From Phycisphaerales bacterium (GTDB lineage Bacteria > Planctomycetota > Phycisphaerae > Phycisphaerales > UBA1924): 64,000 nucleotides of DNA. The stretch covers positions 305,256 through 369,255 of the forward strand of contig JANQNW010000003.1 of the NCBI GenBank assembly GCA_028279375.1, read 5' to 3'. The notes under the pieces are model-generated. The model worked only from the letters and a program-made list of their open reading frames with translations. It searched no databases and was not told where the DNA came from. Shown one piece after another: positions 53,202-62,194 of this stretch. The stretch's first letter is position 1. Every line of letters starts with the position of its first letter. The translations under genes and the position numbers were made by a program.

Positions 53202-54365
53202 ATGACAGACGTCGCAACCCGGCCACAGATCTTTGCAGGCATACCCGCGCATAATGCGACGGTCTACAGACGCATGCGTCTCAATGTGCATGACACAGCG
53301 GTGGTCATCGAGATTCCCGGTGAAGGCTCATACGTCATCCTGCGAGACATCGAGATGGACCGAGCCCGAAGTGTTGGGGCCGTTGATCACGTGCACTGTC
53401 CGAGCGACTTTGCTCCCTCAAGCGGACTCTCCGGAGATCGTGAGACCGCAAACGCGCAGGCCGCGGCACAGATGCTTCGGGAAAAGGGTGTCACCGAGAT
53501 CTGGTCAGATCGATCGCTGCCGCTGCTTTATGCACACTTTCTGCGTGAAGGCGGCGTGCAGGTGCACTGCGATCCTGAGTTGGGTGTCCTGGAGCGAAGG
53601 GCGAAGAGTTCCGCCGAGGTCGAGGCCCTTCGAACTGTCCAGGGCATCACGGAAGAGGTCATGCGCATGGCGTGTGAGACGATTGCCCGCTCAGAGGCAA
53701 GCGCGACGGGTGAGCTCATGCACGATGGCTCCCCGCTGACAAGCGAGCGCGTCAAGACCCTCATCAATCTCAGCCTGATGGATCGAGGATGTGCGCCGTG
53801 CGAGTCGATCGTCGCCGGCGGGTCGCAGGGGGCCGATTGCCACCATCGCGGTGAAGGAACGCTTCGCACTGGGGAGCCGGTCATCATCGACATCTTCCCG
53901 CGAAGTGAACACTCGCTCTACTGCGGCGACTGCACACGGACCGTGGTTCATGGGGGTGAGGGGGCCATCTCACAGGAACTGAGGCGTCTTTTCGAGACAG
54001 TCAGAGCGGCCAAAGCCGCGGCGACGCGGGCGACGCGCGCAGGCGTCACCGGTGAGCAAGTGCACGCTGCGACGTCGCGCGCGATTACTGACGCCGGATA
54101 CCACATGGGCTTGCCGCCGGAGGGCGCCGCTGACGATTTCATAACAATGCCTCATGGCACGGGACACGGCATCGGACTGGATGTGCATGAGCCGCCGCTG
54201 CTGGACACCGGTGGGCCGGAACTCGTCGTCGGCGATGCGCTGACGATCGAACCTGGCTTGTACTGCAAGGCGTTCGGCGGCGTGCGCATCGAGGACATGG
54301 TGATCGTGACGGAGTCGGGTTGCGAGAATCTCAATACGCTGCCCGAAGGACTCGTCTGGGAGTGA
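53202..54365 (+). CDS. M24 family metallopeptidase (Xaa-Pro aminopeptidase-like)
   Basis: This 387-residue enzyme has the pita-bread fold. The N-terminal creatinase-like domain (about 1-150) precedes the catalytic domain, whose dimetal ligands are visible: two Asp near 229 and 242 (VIIDIFPRSEHS; GDCTRT), His near 321 (HGTGHGIGLDVHEPP), Glu near 349 (TIEPGLY) and Glu near 364 (VRIEDMVIV). It should remove N-terminal residues before proline or act on dipeptides. It starts 7 bp after the dehydrogenase gene, so they may be co-transcribed, though no shared pathway is evident. Confidence 0.92.
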   Translation: MTDVATRPQIFAGIPAHNATVYRRMRLNVHDTAVVIEIPGEGSYVILRDIEMDRARSVGAVDHVHCPSDFAPSSGLSGDRETANAQAAAQMLREKGVTEIWSDRSLPLLYAHFLREGGVQVHCDPELGVLERRAKSSAEVEALRTVQGITEEVMRMACETIARSEASATGELMHDGSPLTSERVKTLINLSLMDRGCAPCESIVAGGSQGADCHHRGEGTLRTGEPVIIDIFPRSEHSLYCGDCTRTVVHGGEGAISQELRRLFETVRAAKAAATRATRAGVTGEQVHAATSRAITDAGYHMGLPPEGAADDFITMPHGTGHGIGLDVHEPPLLDTGGPELVVGDALTIEPGLYCKAFGGVRIEDMVIVTESGCENLNTLPEGLVWE

Positions 54366-54374
54366 CTCACCGCG

Positions 54375-55925
54375 ATGCCGGCGCCACGGGGGATTGACGA
54401 ACTGATCGATGGACTTGGCTGTGCCTGGCTGAGCCGACACGATCCCGGCGCGCAGGTCACGGGCGTCGCTGACGACAGCAGGTTCGTTCAGCCAGGCGAT
54501 CTCTTCGTCGCCAGGCGGGGCCCCTCGCAGGACGGTTCGACCTACATCAATGAGGCAGTCGCCGCCGGAGCTGCGGCCGTGCTGCTTGACGAACGCGCTG
54601 CAGCGCGATCTGGCGAGTTCGATGTGCCCGCGATCACGGCGCCAGATACTGCGCTGGCGCTCGCTCGAATCGCTGAACGGATCGCAGGTCATCCCTCAAG
54701 CTCGTTGAATCTCGTCGCTGTGACGGGGACGAACGGGAAATCAACGGTCGCCCACTTCGTGCGGGCGCTCCTCACGAGTCCGGAGGCGCCCTGTGGTCTG
54801 ATTGGGACGATCGAGATCGACGATGGCGCCGAGAGCCGCCAAGCAAGCCTCACCACGCCCGGCGCTGTCGAGCTGAGCGCGATTCTCAGGAAAATGGTCG
54901 ACCATCGCTGCGCGAGCGCCGTGGTCGAGGCGTCCAGCCACGCCATCGAGCAGCAGCGAACGGCGGGGCTCGACATCGACGTGGCCGTATTCACGAACCT
55001 CAGCGGCGACCATCTCGACTACCACGGCGACATGGAGCGATACGCCGACGCGAAAGCCGGCCTCTTCTCAACCCTATCCTCGGACGCAAAGAGAATCGTG
55101 AACATCGATGATCACTGGGCGGAGCGCGTCGCCGGTGACTCGTGCGCCGGATTGATCAGTTGTTCGCTTACGGATCAGCATGCCGACTTCCGTGTTGTCG
55201 ACCTGAGGCTCTCGATGCATGGCATCGCGTGCGACCTGGTTCATTCCACTGGAACGCTCCGTATTGAGTCAAACCTCGTTGGTCGTCACAACGTGATGAA
55301 CCTGATGCAGGCGATTGCCGTGGCCATTGAGTTCGGCGTGTCTCCAGAGGAGATTGAGGCGCGAGTGCGGGCTCTGACACCGCCTCGAGGTCGACTGGAG
55401 CGTGTGCCAGTTGACGGATCATCCAATGAGGCCGAGACACCGATCGTGCTCGTGGACTACGCGCACACCGACGACGCTCTCCGGTCGACGATGACGGCGC
55501 TCCGGCGAGTCATGCCGAAGGAGTCTCGACTTATTGCCGTCTTCGGATGCGGTGGTGATCGCGATCGAACGAAACGGCCCCGGATGGGGGGGGTCGTGGC
55601 TGAGCTTGCCGACGTTGGCATGATCACGAGCGACAATCCCCGTTCAGAGTCGCCGGAGAAGATCATCGACGAGATCGAGCGCGGAATCCCGGCGGACACC
55701 GCGTGTCTGATTCGGAGAGAAGCGGACCGCGATCGAGCGATCACCCGGGCTCTGGAGGACGCACGCCCCGGAGATGTCGTATTGATCGCCGGCAAGGGGC
55801 ACGAGGACTACCAACTCATCTCGGATGATCGAGGTGTGGTCGAGAAACGGCCGATGGATGATCGGCTGATGGCCGAGAAGGCGCTTGTCGCGTGGGTCGA
55901 TCGGTCGCGGAGTTCGTGTCAGTGA
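54375..55925 (+). CDS. murE: UDP-MurNAc-tripeptide ligase MurE (meso-DAP type)
   Basis: This 516-residue cytoplasmic ligase adds the third residue to the peptidoglycan stem peptide. Walker A is GTNGKST (from about residue 117). The substrate-binding TTPGAVEL, the central 'VVEASSHAIEQQRTAGLDID' and NLSGDHLDYHGDMERYADAK are canonical. The selectivity motif is SDNPRSE near residue 420; DNPR marks enzymes that use meso-diaminopimelate. It therefore predicts a DAP-type peptidoglycan wall. The stop overlaps the murF GTG start by 4 bp. Confidence 0.95.
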   Translation: MPAPRGIDELIDGLGCAWLSRHDPGAQVTGVADDSRFVQPGDLFVARRGPSQDGSTYINEAVAAGAAAVLLDERAAARSGEFDVPAITAPDTALALARIAERIAGHPSSSLNLVAVTGTNGKSTVAHFVRALLTSPEAPCGLIGTIEIDDGAESRQASLTTPGAVELSAILRKMVDHRCASAVVEASSHAIEQQRTAGLDIDVAVFTNLSGDHLDYHGDMERYADAKAGLFSTLSSDAKRIVNIDDHWAERVAGDSCAGLISCSLTDQHADFRVVDLRLSMHGIACDLVHSTGTLRIESNLVGRHNVMNLMQAIAVAIEFGVSPEEIEARVRALTPPRGRLERVPVDGSSNEAETPIVLVDYAHTDDALRSTMTALRRVMPKESRLIAVFGCGGDRDRTKRPRMGGVVAELADVGMITSDNPRSESPEKIIDEIERGIPADTACLIRREADRDRAITRALEDARPGDVVLIAGKGHEDYQLISDDRGVVEKRPMDDRLMAEKALVAWVDRSRSSCQ

Positions 55926-57394
55926 AACGCTTGCCGCCCTCATTCTGGACACCTGAGTCACTTCGCGCCGCGACCGGCGGAGTCTGGCTCGCGCGCGGCG
56001 ATCAGCGGCGCGGGCAACCGATGTGCGACTCGCTCGGGATCGACTCTCGAAACATCAAACGTGGGGCCGCATTCCTGGCGCTCCGTGGAGAGCGATTCGA
56101 CGGCCACGACTTCCTGACGGAGGCCGCAGAAGCCGGCGCAGCGCTTCTCATCGTCGATGACGAGCGGAAAGTGCATGCAGTTCCTGAGCAGGCCAGCGTG
56201 CTACGCGTGGCTGACACAGGCGAAGCGCTGCTCAGTCTCGCTCGTGCTTTTCGTCGATCGCAGGACGCGCTGCGTGTCATCGCGGTGACGGGAACGAACG
56301 GGAAGACGACAACCGCCGGTCTCATTCATTCGATTCTCTCACAGCGTCTTCGAGGAAGTGTGAGCCCGAAGAGCTTCAACAATCGGGTCGGCGTGCCGCT
56401 CACGATTCTTGCGGCCAGACCGGGTGATCAATTCGTCGTGTGTGAAGTGGGCACCAACGCCCCGGGTGAGATCAGCGAGCTTGCCCGGACGATCGAACCC
56501 GATGTCGCGGTGATCACGAGCATCGGGCAGGGTCATCTCGAGGGACTCCGAACGCTGCAGGGAGTCGCCGACGAGAAGGCGTCTCTTCTGAGCTACCTGC
56601 GGCCCGGCGGCCTCGCAGTGGTGACGGCGGAATGTGATCTGATCGATGATCATCTGCGCACAGTCTCCAACGTGGTGACCTTCGGAAGGAATGAGGGCGC
56701 CGATCTCCGGGTCACCGCGATCGATGAGCGCTTTGGGCCCGATGGTCGACCGATCATCTCGTTCCGGGTCAACGACCGCGCGGATTTCACGGCGCCCGTG
56801 CCAGGGAGTCACAACGCGCTGAATATCTGTGCCGCCATCGCGGTCGCGAGGAGATTCGGTCTCGAGCAGGACTCGATCGAAAGTGGACTCGCCCAGGCGT
56901 CGCTCCCGGATATGCGTCTCGCAGTGCAGCGCCTGGGGGGTGTAGCGCTCCTGAACGATGCCTACAACGCGAATCCGGATTCCATGCGAGCGGCGCTGGA
57001 GTCCTTTGACGCGCTCTTCACCGGCGCCACACGGCGCGTGGTCATTCTCGGCGACATGCTCGAACTCGGGCTCGAAAGCGCCGGCGCCCACCGGGCGATC
57101 GGCGACATCCTTGTCGCAGGCGACGCCGCCGATCTTGTCATCGCTGTCGGTCACGAGATGCTCCATGCCGTCGAGCGTCTCGAGCGGAACTGGGAGCAGG
57201 AGCGATACCAGCTCTTCGGCAGTCTCACTGCGCAGACCGCCAGCCGGATCGCCGGTCTGATTGAGCCCGGGGACGCCGTGTTGATCAAGGGATCGCGCGG
57301 CATGGGCCTTGAACGCATCGCCGAGGCGATCGAGAGGCGATATCCCGCGGGGGCCTCCACGCAGAGCTCCCCGACCGGCGTTGCAGAGGCTTGA
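55922..57394 (+). CDS. murF: UDP-MurNAc-tripeptide-D-Ala-D-Ala ligase MurF
   Basis: This 490-residue enzyme joins D-Ala-D-Ala to the tripeptide. The start is GTG 55922, overlapping the murE stop (GTGA); the frame extends upstream to 55892 inside murE. Walker A is GTNGKTT (from about 123); then SFNNRVGVPLTIL, the near-invariant LNDAYNANPDSMRAALE and VVILGDMLELG. A probable catalytic lysine region follows (HRAIGDIL). Length and motifs are normal for MurF. Together with MurE and MraY it makes the lipid-I precursor pathway here. Confidence 0.95.
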   Translation: MKRLPPSFWTPESLRAATGGVWLARGDQRRGQPMCDSLGIDSRNIKRGAAFLALRGERFDGHDFLTEAAEAGAALLIVDDERKVHAVPEQASVLRVADTGEALLSLARAFRRSQDALRVIAVTGTNGKTTTAGLIHSILSQRLRGSVSPKSFNNRVGVPLTILAARPGDQFVVCEVGTNAPGEISELARTIEPDVAVITSIGQGHLEGLRTLQGVADEKASLLSYLRPGGLAVVTAECDLIDDHLRTVSNVVTFGRNEGADLRVTAIDERFGPDGRPIISFRVNDRADFTAPVPGSHNALNICAAIAVARRFGLEQDSIESGLAQASLPDMRLAVQRLGGVALLNDAYNANPDSMRAALESFDALFTGATRRVVILGDMLELGLESAGAHRAIGDILVAGDAADLVIAVGHEMLHAVERLERNWEQERYQLFGSLTAQTASRIAGLIEPGDAVLIKGSRGMGLERIAEAIERRYPAGASTQSSPTGVAEA

Positions 57395-57483
57395 TCGCAC
57401 AGCGGTCGATTGCCGGGTTGTGCCGGCAGGGTCCGATGGCCGATGAATGGGCAGGAATACGCCTGCTCTGACCTGCGAGATCG

Positions 57484-58671
57484 ATGCTCCCACTTCTCCT
57501 GGAATTGACCCGAGGCTGGCTCTCCGAGAAGGGCCTCTACCGCTACGTCATGGTCTTCGACCAGCCGGAGTTTCGCATCATTGCGGCCGGCCTCCTGTCG
57601 CTGCTGATCGTGCTGCTGTTCGGGAGACAGTTCATCCAGTGGCTTCGCGAGAAGAAGATCGGAGACGCCGCCCAGTTCGACGTCGCCGCGCTCGAGGCGG
57701 CGATGGCCTCCAAAGCGAACACGCCAACCATGGGCGGCATGTTGATCGCGTCGGCGATTGCGATCTCGACCCTGCTCATAGCCGATCTCTCGAACTTCTA
57801 CATCCAGATGGGCCTCATCGTCCTCTTCTGGATGGCCATCCTCGGAGGCGTCGATGACTGGCTGAAGCTCACGGCGTCGAGCCGGCCCGGCGCCTCCAGA
57901 CAGGGACTCTTCGCCTGGGAGAAGTTCGTCTTCCAGCTTGGGCTCGGCGTGCTCATCGGTTGGTTCGCATTCAACTACGCCGGGGGAGAGAACTCGTCCC
58001 GCCTCGGACACGTGGTCAATCTTCCGTTGCAGCGCACATACAACGACGCGCAGGGCCAGGTCTCCGAGTCGCTGATCTACCTGGGTCGCGTTGGATTCAT
58101 CATTCTCATGACGCTGATGATCGCGGGCATGTCGAACGCCGTGAATATCACCGACGGGATGGACGGCCTCGCGACCGGCGTCAGCGTGTCGGTATCGCTC
58201 GGTCTCGTCCTGCTCTGCGCAATCTCCGGCTGGCAGACCGCCGCCCAGTATCTGCTTGTGCCGTATGTCCCGTTCAGTGATGAACTGGCGGTGCTCATCA
58301 GCGCGATGGCTGGCGCCTGTCTCGGGTTCCTTTGGTGGAACTGCGCCCCTGCAAGTGTCTTCATGGGAGACACCGGTTCTCTCTGCCTCGGCGGATTGAT
58401 CGGATATATCGCCGTCGTAATCAGGCAGGAGTTCGTTGTCCTCGTGATGAGCGGCGTGCTTCTGCTTGAGATCGGCAGCGTCATCCTGCAAGTCGGCTGG
58501 TACAAGACATCAGCCCGTCTCTATGGTGAAGGGAGGCGCATTTTTCGTTGCGCTCCATTCCACTGGCACCTGCACATGGGCGGATGGAGCGAGCAGAAGA
58601 TTGTCGCCAGGCTCTGGATTGTCTCGATCGTGCTTCTCGGCCTTGCGCTCGCGACGATCAAGCTCCGCTGA
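57484..58671 (+). CDS. mraY: Phospho-N-acetylmuramoyl-pentapeptide transferase MraY, divergent
   Basis: This 395-residue integral membrane enzyme with about ten helices makes lipid I from UDP-MurNAc-pentapeptide and undecaprenyl phosphate. Conserved parts include NTPTMGGMLIA, GGVDDWLK with Asp124/Asp125, NAVNITDGMDGLATG near 217-231 and GDTGSLCLGG. Two unusual points: the canonical His-His-His loop reads H360-W361-H362 (APFHWHLHMGGW), and the stretch before TPTMGG (KKIGDAAQFDVAALEAAMAS) lacks the usual R--GP--H--K. The central periplasmic loop (about 170-215) is enlarged. Activity is likely but the active site is atypical. Confidence 0.92.
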   Translation: MLPLLLELTRGWLSEKGLYRYVMVFDQPEFRIIAAGLLSLLIVLLFGRQFIQWLREKKIGDAAQFDVAALEAAMASKANTPTMGGMLIASAIAISTLLIADLSNFYIQMGLIVLFWMAILGGVDDWLKLTASSRPGASRQGLFAWEKFVFQLGLGVLIGWFAFNYAGGENSSRLGHVVNLPLQRTYNDAQGQVSESLIYLGRVGFIILMTLMIAGMSNAVNITDGMDGLATGVSVSVSLGLVLLCAISGWQTAAQYLLVPYVPFSDELAVLISAMAGACLGFLWWNCAPASVFMGDTGSLCLGGLIGYIAVVIRQEFVVLVMSGVLLLEIGSVILQVGWYKTSARLYGEGRRIFRCAPFHWHLHMGGWSEQKIVARLWIVSIVLLGLALATIKLR

Positions 58672-58720
58672 GCGCGATTCCTGCTCATCCGACATGCACA
58701 GGCCCCGGCGCCTACCATCC

Positions 58721-58739
58721 TCCTTCCTGTAGGGAAGGA
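58721..58739 (+). promoter_or_regulatory. Hairpin covering the Shine-Dalgarno region of the MATE gene
   Basis: TCCTTCC and GGAAGGA, with a 5-base loop, form a 7-bp stem 12 bp before the GTG start at 58751. The 3' arm contains the AAGGA ribosome-binding site, so folding would hide it. It could act as a simple translation brake or thermal/ligand switch; no further RNA structure is evident. Confidence 0.4.
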
Positions 58740-58750
58740 ATCCGATCAGC

Positions 58751-60349
58751 GTGAGCGCCGAGAAAGCCAAGGACATCGTTGAACAGGTCGACGTGGTCGA
58801 AGCGATCGCCGGCGAGGTCGCGGCGACGACGCCGTCCATCGACTGCGCCCCTGGCGAGTCTCAGGCGATTGCAGATGATGGTGTGCTGCGCAAGGGCAAG
58901 CTCGCAGGGCTCTCGATGTGGGCGGCGATCTTCGTGCTGTCGTGGCCGATCCTCACCGAGGCGTTCATGCAGTCTCTGGTGGGCATTGTTGACACGATGC
59001 TTGCTGCCGAATTGAGCGAGGCTGCGACGGACGCCATCGGCGGCGCCGCATACATCACGTGGCTTCTCACGATCGTGGGTATGGCGGCCGGATTCGGCGC
59101 TACAGCGATCGTGAGCCGATCCGTCGGCAAAGGACGCATGGCGGTCGCCGACGCCGCAGTCGGCCAGACTGTCGTCCTTTCTCTCGCAGCGGGCGCCATC
59201 GTCGGCGTCGCGACGTTCATCGCGGCGCCCGAGATCTCGCGCATGCTTCAACTCAATGAGGAAGCAGCGCCACAGCTCGTGACGTACCTGCGCTTGTGCT
59301 CTCTCGGTGTCCCTGGGGTCACCCTCTTGACGGCCGGTTTCGCCTGTTGTCGCGGCGCCGGGGACTCCACCCGACCGCTCATCACGATGGCCATTGTGAA
59401 CGTCGTGAATATCGCGGTCAGCTGGCTCCTCTCCGGTGTCGATATCGCCGTAGCCACGAAGAACGCCCAAGCGGAGATCGTCCGACGGGTTCTCATTGAG
59501 AACCCCAAGGTGTTCGAATTGGGGATCACCGGTATCGGAATCGGCACACTCTGCGCCTGGAATCTGGGCGCCGCGATTGTCATCTGGTTCCTCGTGAGAG
59601 GTTCGTCCGGAGTCAGGCTGAAGGCGCGTCGGCTTCGTCCTCACTGGCACACGATGATGCGCCTGATCCGCCTCGGCGTGCCGAACTTCGCTGACACGTT
59701 CGGCATGTGGTTCGGGAACTTCCTGACGCTGCTCTTCGTCGGCTGGCTTCGAGAGGACGGCTTGCTTGGCGCTCACATCGTCGGAATTCGCGTCGAGGCA
59801 TTCAGCTTCATGCCGGGTTTCGCCATGGGCATGGCAGCGGCCACGCTCTGCGGCCAATACCTCGGCGCAGGGCGCGCTGACCTTGCGCGGAAGGCGATCT
59901 GGCGCTGCTCCTTCGTTGCGGCGTCACTGATGGGTTTCGCAGGGCTCTTCTTTCTCTTCACGCCGGAGCCCATCGTCGGACTCTTCACGCCTCAGGAGTC
60001 CCATCTTCGTTTGGCCCCACGGCTTCTGATGATCGCAGGCGCTGTGCAAATACCATTCGCCCTGATGATGGTGATGCGCACCGCAATGCGCGGGGCGGGC
60101 GACGCCCGCATGTCACTGATTCTGACCTGGGTCTGCACTTACGCCATCCGTCTTCCACTGGCGTGGCTGCTCAGCGGGGCGCCCATCATCATGCCCCCGT
60201 GGCTCGGCGGCGCGGTCATCGCGAATCCTTCAGGGTCGGAGCTGGGACTGGTTGGACTCTGGCTGGGACTCTGCACGGAGGTCGTGATCCGGTTCCTGTT
60301 CTTCTACGCGCGCTTTCTTCATGGGGGCTGGGCGCGCGTCAAGGTCTGA
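58751..60349 (+). CDS. MATE family efflux transporter
   Basis: This 532-residue polytopic protein with about 12 helices is the second MATE member in the window and unlike the first in sequence. A polar N-terminal tail (1-45) leads to LSMWAAIFVLSWPILTEAFM; later segments TAGFACCRGAGDSTRPL and RTAMRGAGDARMSLILTW show the family's repeated RGAGD signature. It is a probable Na+- or H+-coupled exporter with unknown substrate. GTG start. It follows the murE-murF-mraY genes after 79 bp that contain a ribosome-binding-site hairpin, so it may be regulated separately. Confidence 0.92.
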   Translation: MSAEKAKDIVEQVDVVEAIAGEVAATTPSIDCAPGESQAIADDGVLRKGKLAGLSMWAAIFVLSWPILTEAFMQSLVGIVDTMLAAELSEAATDAIGGAAYITWLLTIVGMAAGFGATAIVSRSVGKGRMAVADAAVGQTVVLSLAAGAIVGVATFIAAPEISRMLQLNEEAAPQLVTYLRLCSLGVPGVTLLTAGFACCRGAGDSTRPLITMAIVNVVNIAVSWLLSGVDIAVATKNAQAEIVRRVLIENPKVFELGITGIGIGTLCAWNLGAAIVIWFLVRGSSGVRLKARRLRPHWHTMMRLIRLGVPNFADTFGMWFGNFLTLLFVGWLREDGLLGAHIVGIRVEAFSFMPGFAMGMAAATLCGQYLGAGRADLARKAIWRCSFVAASLMGFAGLFFLFTPEPIVGLFTPQESHLRLAPRLLMIAGAVQIPFALMMVMRTAMRGAGDARMSLILTWVCTYAIRLPLAWLLSGAPIIMPPWLGGAVIANPSGSELGLVGLWLGLCTEVVIRFLFFYARFLHGGWARVKV

Positions 60350-60373
60350 GTCGTCTTCGGGAGAGGGTGATCG

Positions 60374-60880
60374 ATGAGGATTCGGCCTGCGACAGAGCGA
60401 GACATCCCGGCGATCTTCCAGATCTACAACGAGCAGGTGCTGCATGGGACGGCGACCTTCGACACGGTCCCGACGACTGACGATGCGGACCAGCGCGCCT
60501 GGTTCGATGCGCACGGCGATGCCAGGTATCCGGTCATCGTTTGTGAGGAGGAAGGAAAGGTCATCGCATGGGCGAGTTCATCCGCCTGGTCAGGTCGCTG
60601 CGGCTATGAGCGTGCTGCAGAGGTCTCTGAGTACGTCCACAAGGACCACCGGGGCCGGGGTATCGGCACGAAGCTCCTCATCGAACTGATCGACCGCGCT
60701 CGAGAGTCCGGAGTCGCCGTATTGATCGCGCGTATCGAGGCCGGCGGCGAGGCGAGCCTCCACATGCATCGAGGTCTTGGCTTCCGCGATATCGGAGTGA
60801 TGCGCCGAGTCGGTCTGAAATTCGGACGAATCCTCGACGTCGTCCTGCTTGACTTGCACTTGGATGAGGCGGATGCCTAG
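60374..60880 (+). CDS. GNAT acetyltransferase, phosphinothricin-acetyltransferase-like
   Basis: This 168-residue GNAT-fold enzyme has an N-terminus MRIRPATERDIPAIFQIYNE and VLHGTATFDT, as in Pat/Bar-type N-acetyltransferases, then the acetyl-CoA loop HRGRGIGTKLLIELID (R/Q-x-x-G-x-G/A form). EVSEYVHKDHRG precedes it. The C-terminal HRGLGFRDIGVMRRVGLKFG is typical of this subfamily. It may acylate an amino-acid-like amine such as methionine sulfoximine; the natural substrate is unknown. Its stop overlaps the convergent stop of the MinD-like gene by 2-3 bp. Confidence 0.87.
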   Translation: MRIRPATERDIPAIFQIYNEQVLHGTATFDTVPTTDDADQRAWFDAHGDARYPVIVCEEEGKVIAWASSSAWSGRCGYERAAEVSEYVHKDHRGRGIGTKLLIELIDRARESGVAVLIARIEAGGEASLHMHRGLGFRDIGVMRRVGLKFGRILDVVLLDLHLDEADA

Positions 60881-62187
60881 TTCAGGTCGCGGCAGATCCA
60901 GCCTGCGTCCCGATCGAGTTCGACGCGTGTGAGCAGGTGCACGTGCAGCGGCGTGTCCAGGAGCCGCCGAACGCTGGGGGCGTCGTCAGTGAAGAGATGG
61001 CGATGAACACCCAGGGACGGGTCCATGCGAGCTTCAGCCGCGCTTGCCTGCTGAATGATCGCAGCGTGCGCGTCCGCCCATTCTTCGACGATCGAAAGTG
61101 ACTCCACCGCCATGGCGTCCGCCTGAGTCAACAGGTGAAGACGCCCTTCGTCATCGACGGCGAGCTCGATCGATTCGTCATACGGGCATCGAGCGCAGAT
61201 CGGCGAAAGCCCATTCAGGAACCTCGCAAGCGATCTGGAGGAGGGCGTCTCGACTTCAAGCGCCGGCGACCCGATTTCGAACTCCTCAACCGAGATGTCG
61301 AAGGAAGTCACATCATCGATCTGGTCAACCGGCTTGGCCGGCGGTTCGGGCGTTGTGTGAAGTTCGGACGGAGCGTCCTCTGGCCGCATTGAGAGTGCGC
61401 CGTTGAGAAGTTCAAGGAGTGACTCAATATCGAGCGGTTCTTCACTGCGGAAGACGCGTCGTGAGCGCGTCGTCTCGATGCGCTCGATGATCGCGGCCTC
61501 ACAGATTGGATAGGAGAGAAACGCGTTCGCCGCCCGACTCAGCTTCTCGAATGTCCTCTGAGCTCGATCCTCATCGGCCCCGACGATCGCGACCTTGAGC
61601 AGAGGGCCCTCGGCGTCAGCGGTGGCATCCTCCGGCTCGACGGGCTCGAATTCCGAGGCGAGCTTCTTGAGAATCGTATACGCATCGACGATCGCGGCCT
61701 CATCAGCGCTTGTGAGCACGGTCACTTCGTCAGCCTCATCCCACGATGTCGTGACCGGTTCGTTGACGACATCGGTGCGAAGAATGATGCGATCTGCTCG
61801 ATGGGCGACGGCCCTGAACGCGTCGTCCACGCTACGGATCGCGACGTTCCAGTCTTCTTCGTCGTTCATCATGTCAACGCTGACGCGCCCATCAACGAGG
61901 CGAATCAGTGCGACGCGCTCAGAGCAGTTTCGAGCCTCCAGCGCGGCGTAGGTCGTCGCCCACGGCCCAGAGAGGACTGGAAGATGGCCAAGCACAAGTG
62001 TCTCAACGATGGGGCGCGCGACATCCGCGAACTCCTCCGGTGGCTTCGGTTCGCCCGAGATACGCAAATGCGGCCGAGTTGGACGGACCTGCCCGAGGAA
62101 AAGATCGGCGAGCGCGTCATAGGAATCCGGCGCTTCGCTCTGCGAGCGTCGAGCGCTGAAGAAATCTGAGTCAGATGTCACTGTCAT
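60877..62187 (-). CDS. MinD/FlhG-like protein without a Walker A loop
   Basis: The protein has 436 residues from ATG 62187 (the frame opens earlier at 62349 inside the next gene, but that part is Arg-rich and unlike a real N-terminus). The middle looks like a SIMIBI (MinD) ATPase core: ADRIILRTDVV, then ADEVTVLTSADEAAIVDAYT (compare ADLRMVVTTPEPTAIADAYA in the FlhG gene of this window) and LLKVAIVGADEDRAQRTFEK. At the expected P-loop it has VLSGPWATTYAAL (71-83), with no GKT. It may be a non-hydrolysing partner. The C-terminus (about 260-436) is acidic then helical. No strong RBS is seen. Confidence 0.68.
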   Translation of the reverse strand: MTVTSDSDFFSARRSQSEAPDSYDALADLFLGQVRPTRPHLRISGEPKPPEEFADVARPIVETLVLGHLPVLSGPWATTYAALEARNCSERVALIRLVDGRVSVDMMNDEEDWNVAIRSVDDAFRAVAHRADRIILRTDVVNEPVTTSWDEADEVTVLTSADEAAIVDAYTILKKLASEFEPVEPEDATADAEGPLLKVAIVGADEDRAQRTFEKLSRAANAFLSYPICEAAIIERIETTRSRRVFRSEEPLDIESLLELLNGALSMRPEDAPSELHTTPEPPAKPVDQIDDVTSFDISVEEFEIGSPALEVETPSSRSLARFLNGLSPICARCPYDESIELAVDDEGRLHLLTQADAMAVESLSIVEEWADAHAAIIQQASAAEARMDPSLGVHRHLFTDDAPSVRRLLDTPLHVHLLTRVELDRDAGWICRDLN

Positions 62188-62194
62188 TGTTCGT

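Noticed and set aside
57151..58491. Long open frame on the minus strand opposite mraY
   Set aside because: It is antisense to murF/mraY, has a low-complexity His/Asp/Arg-rich product and is explained by the codon bias of the real genes.
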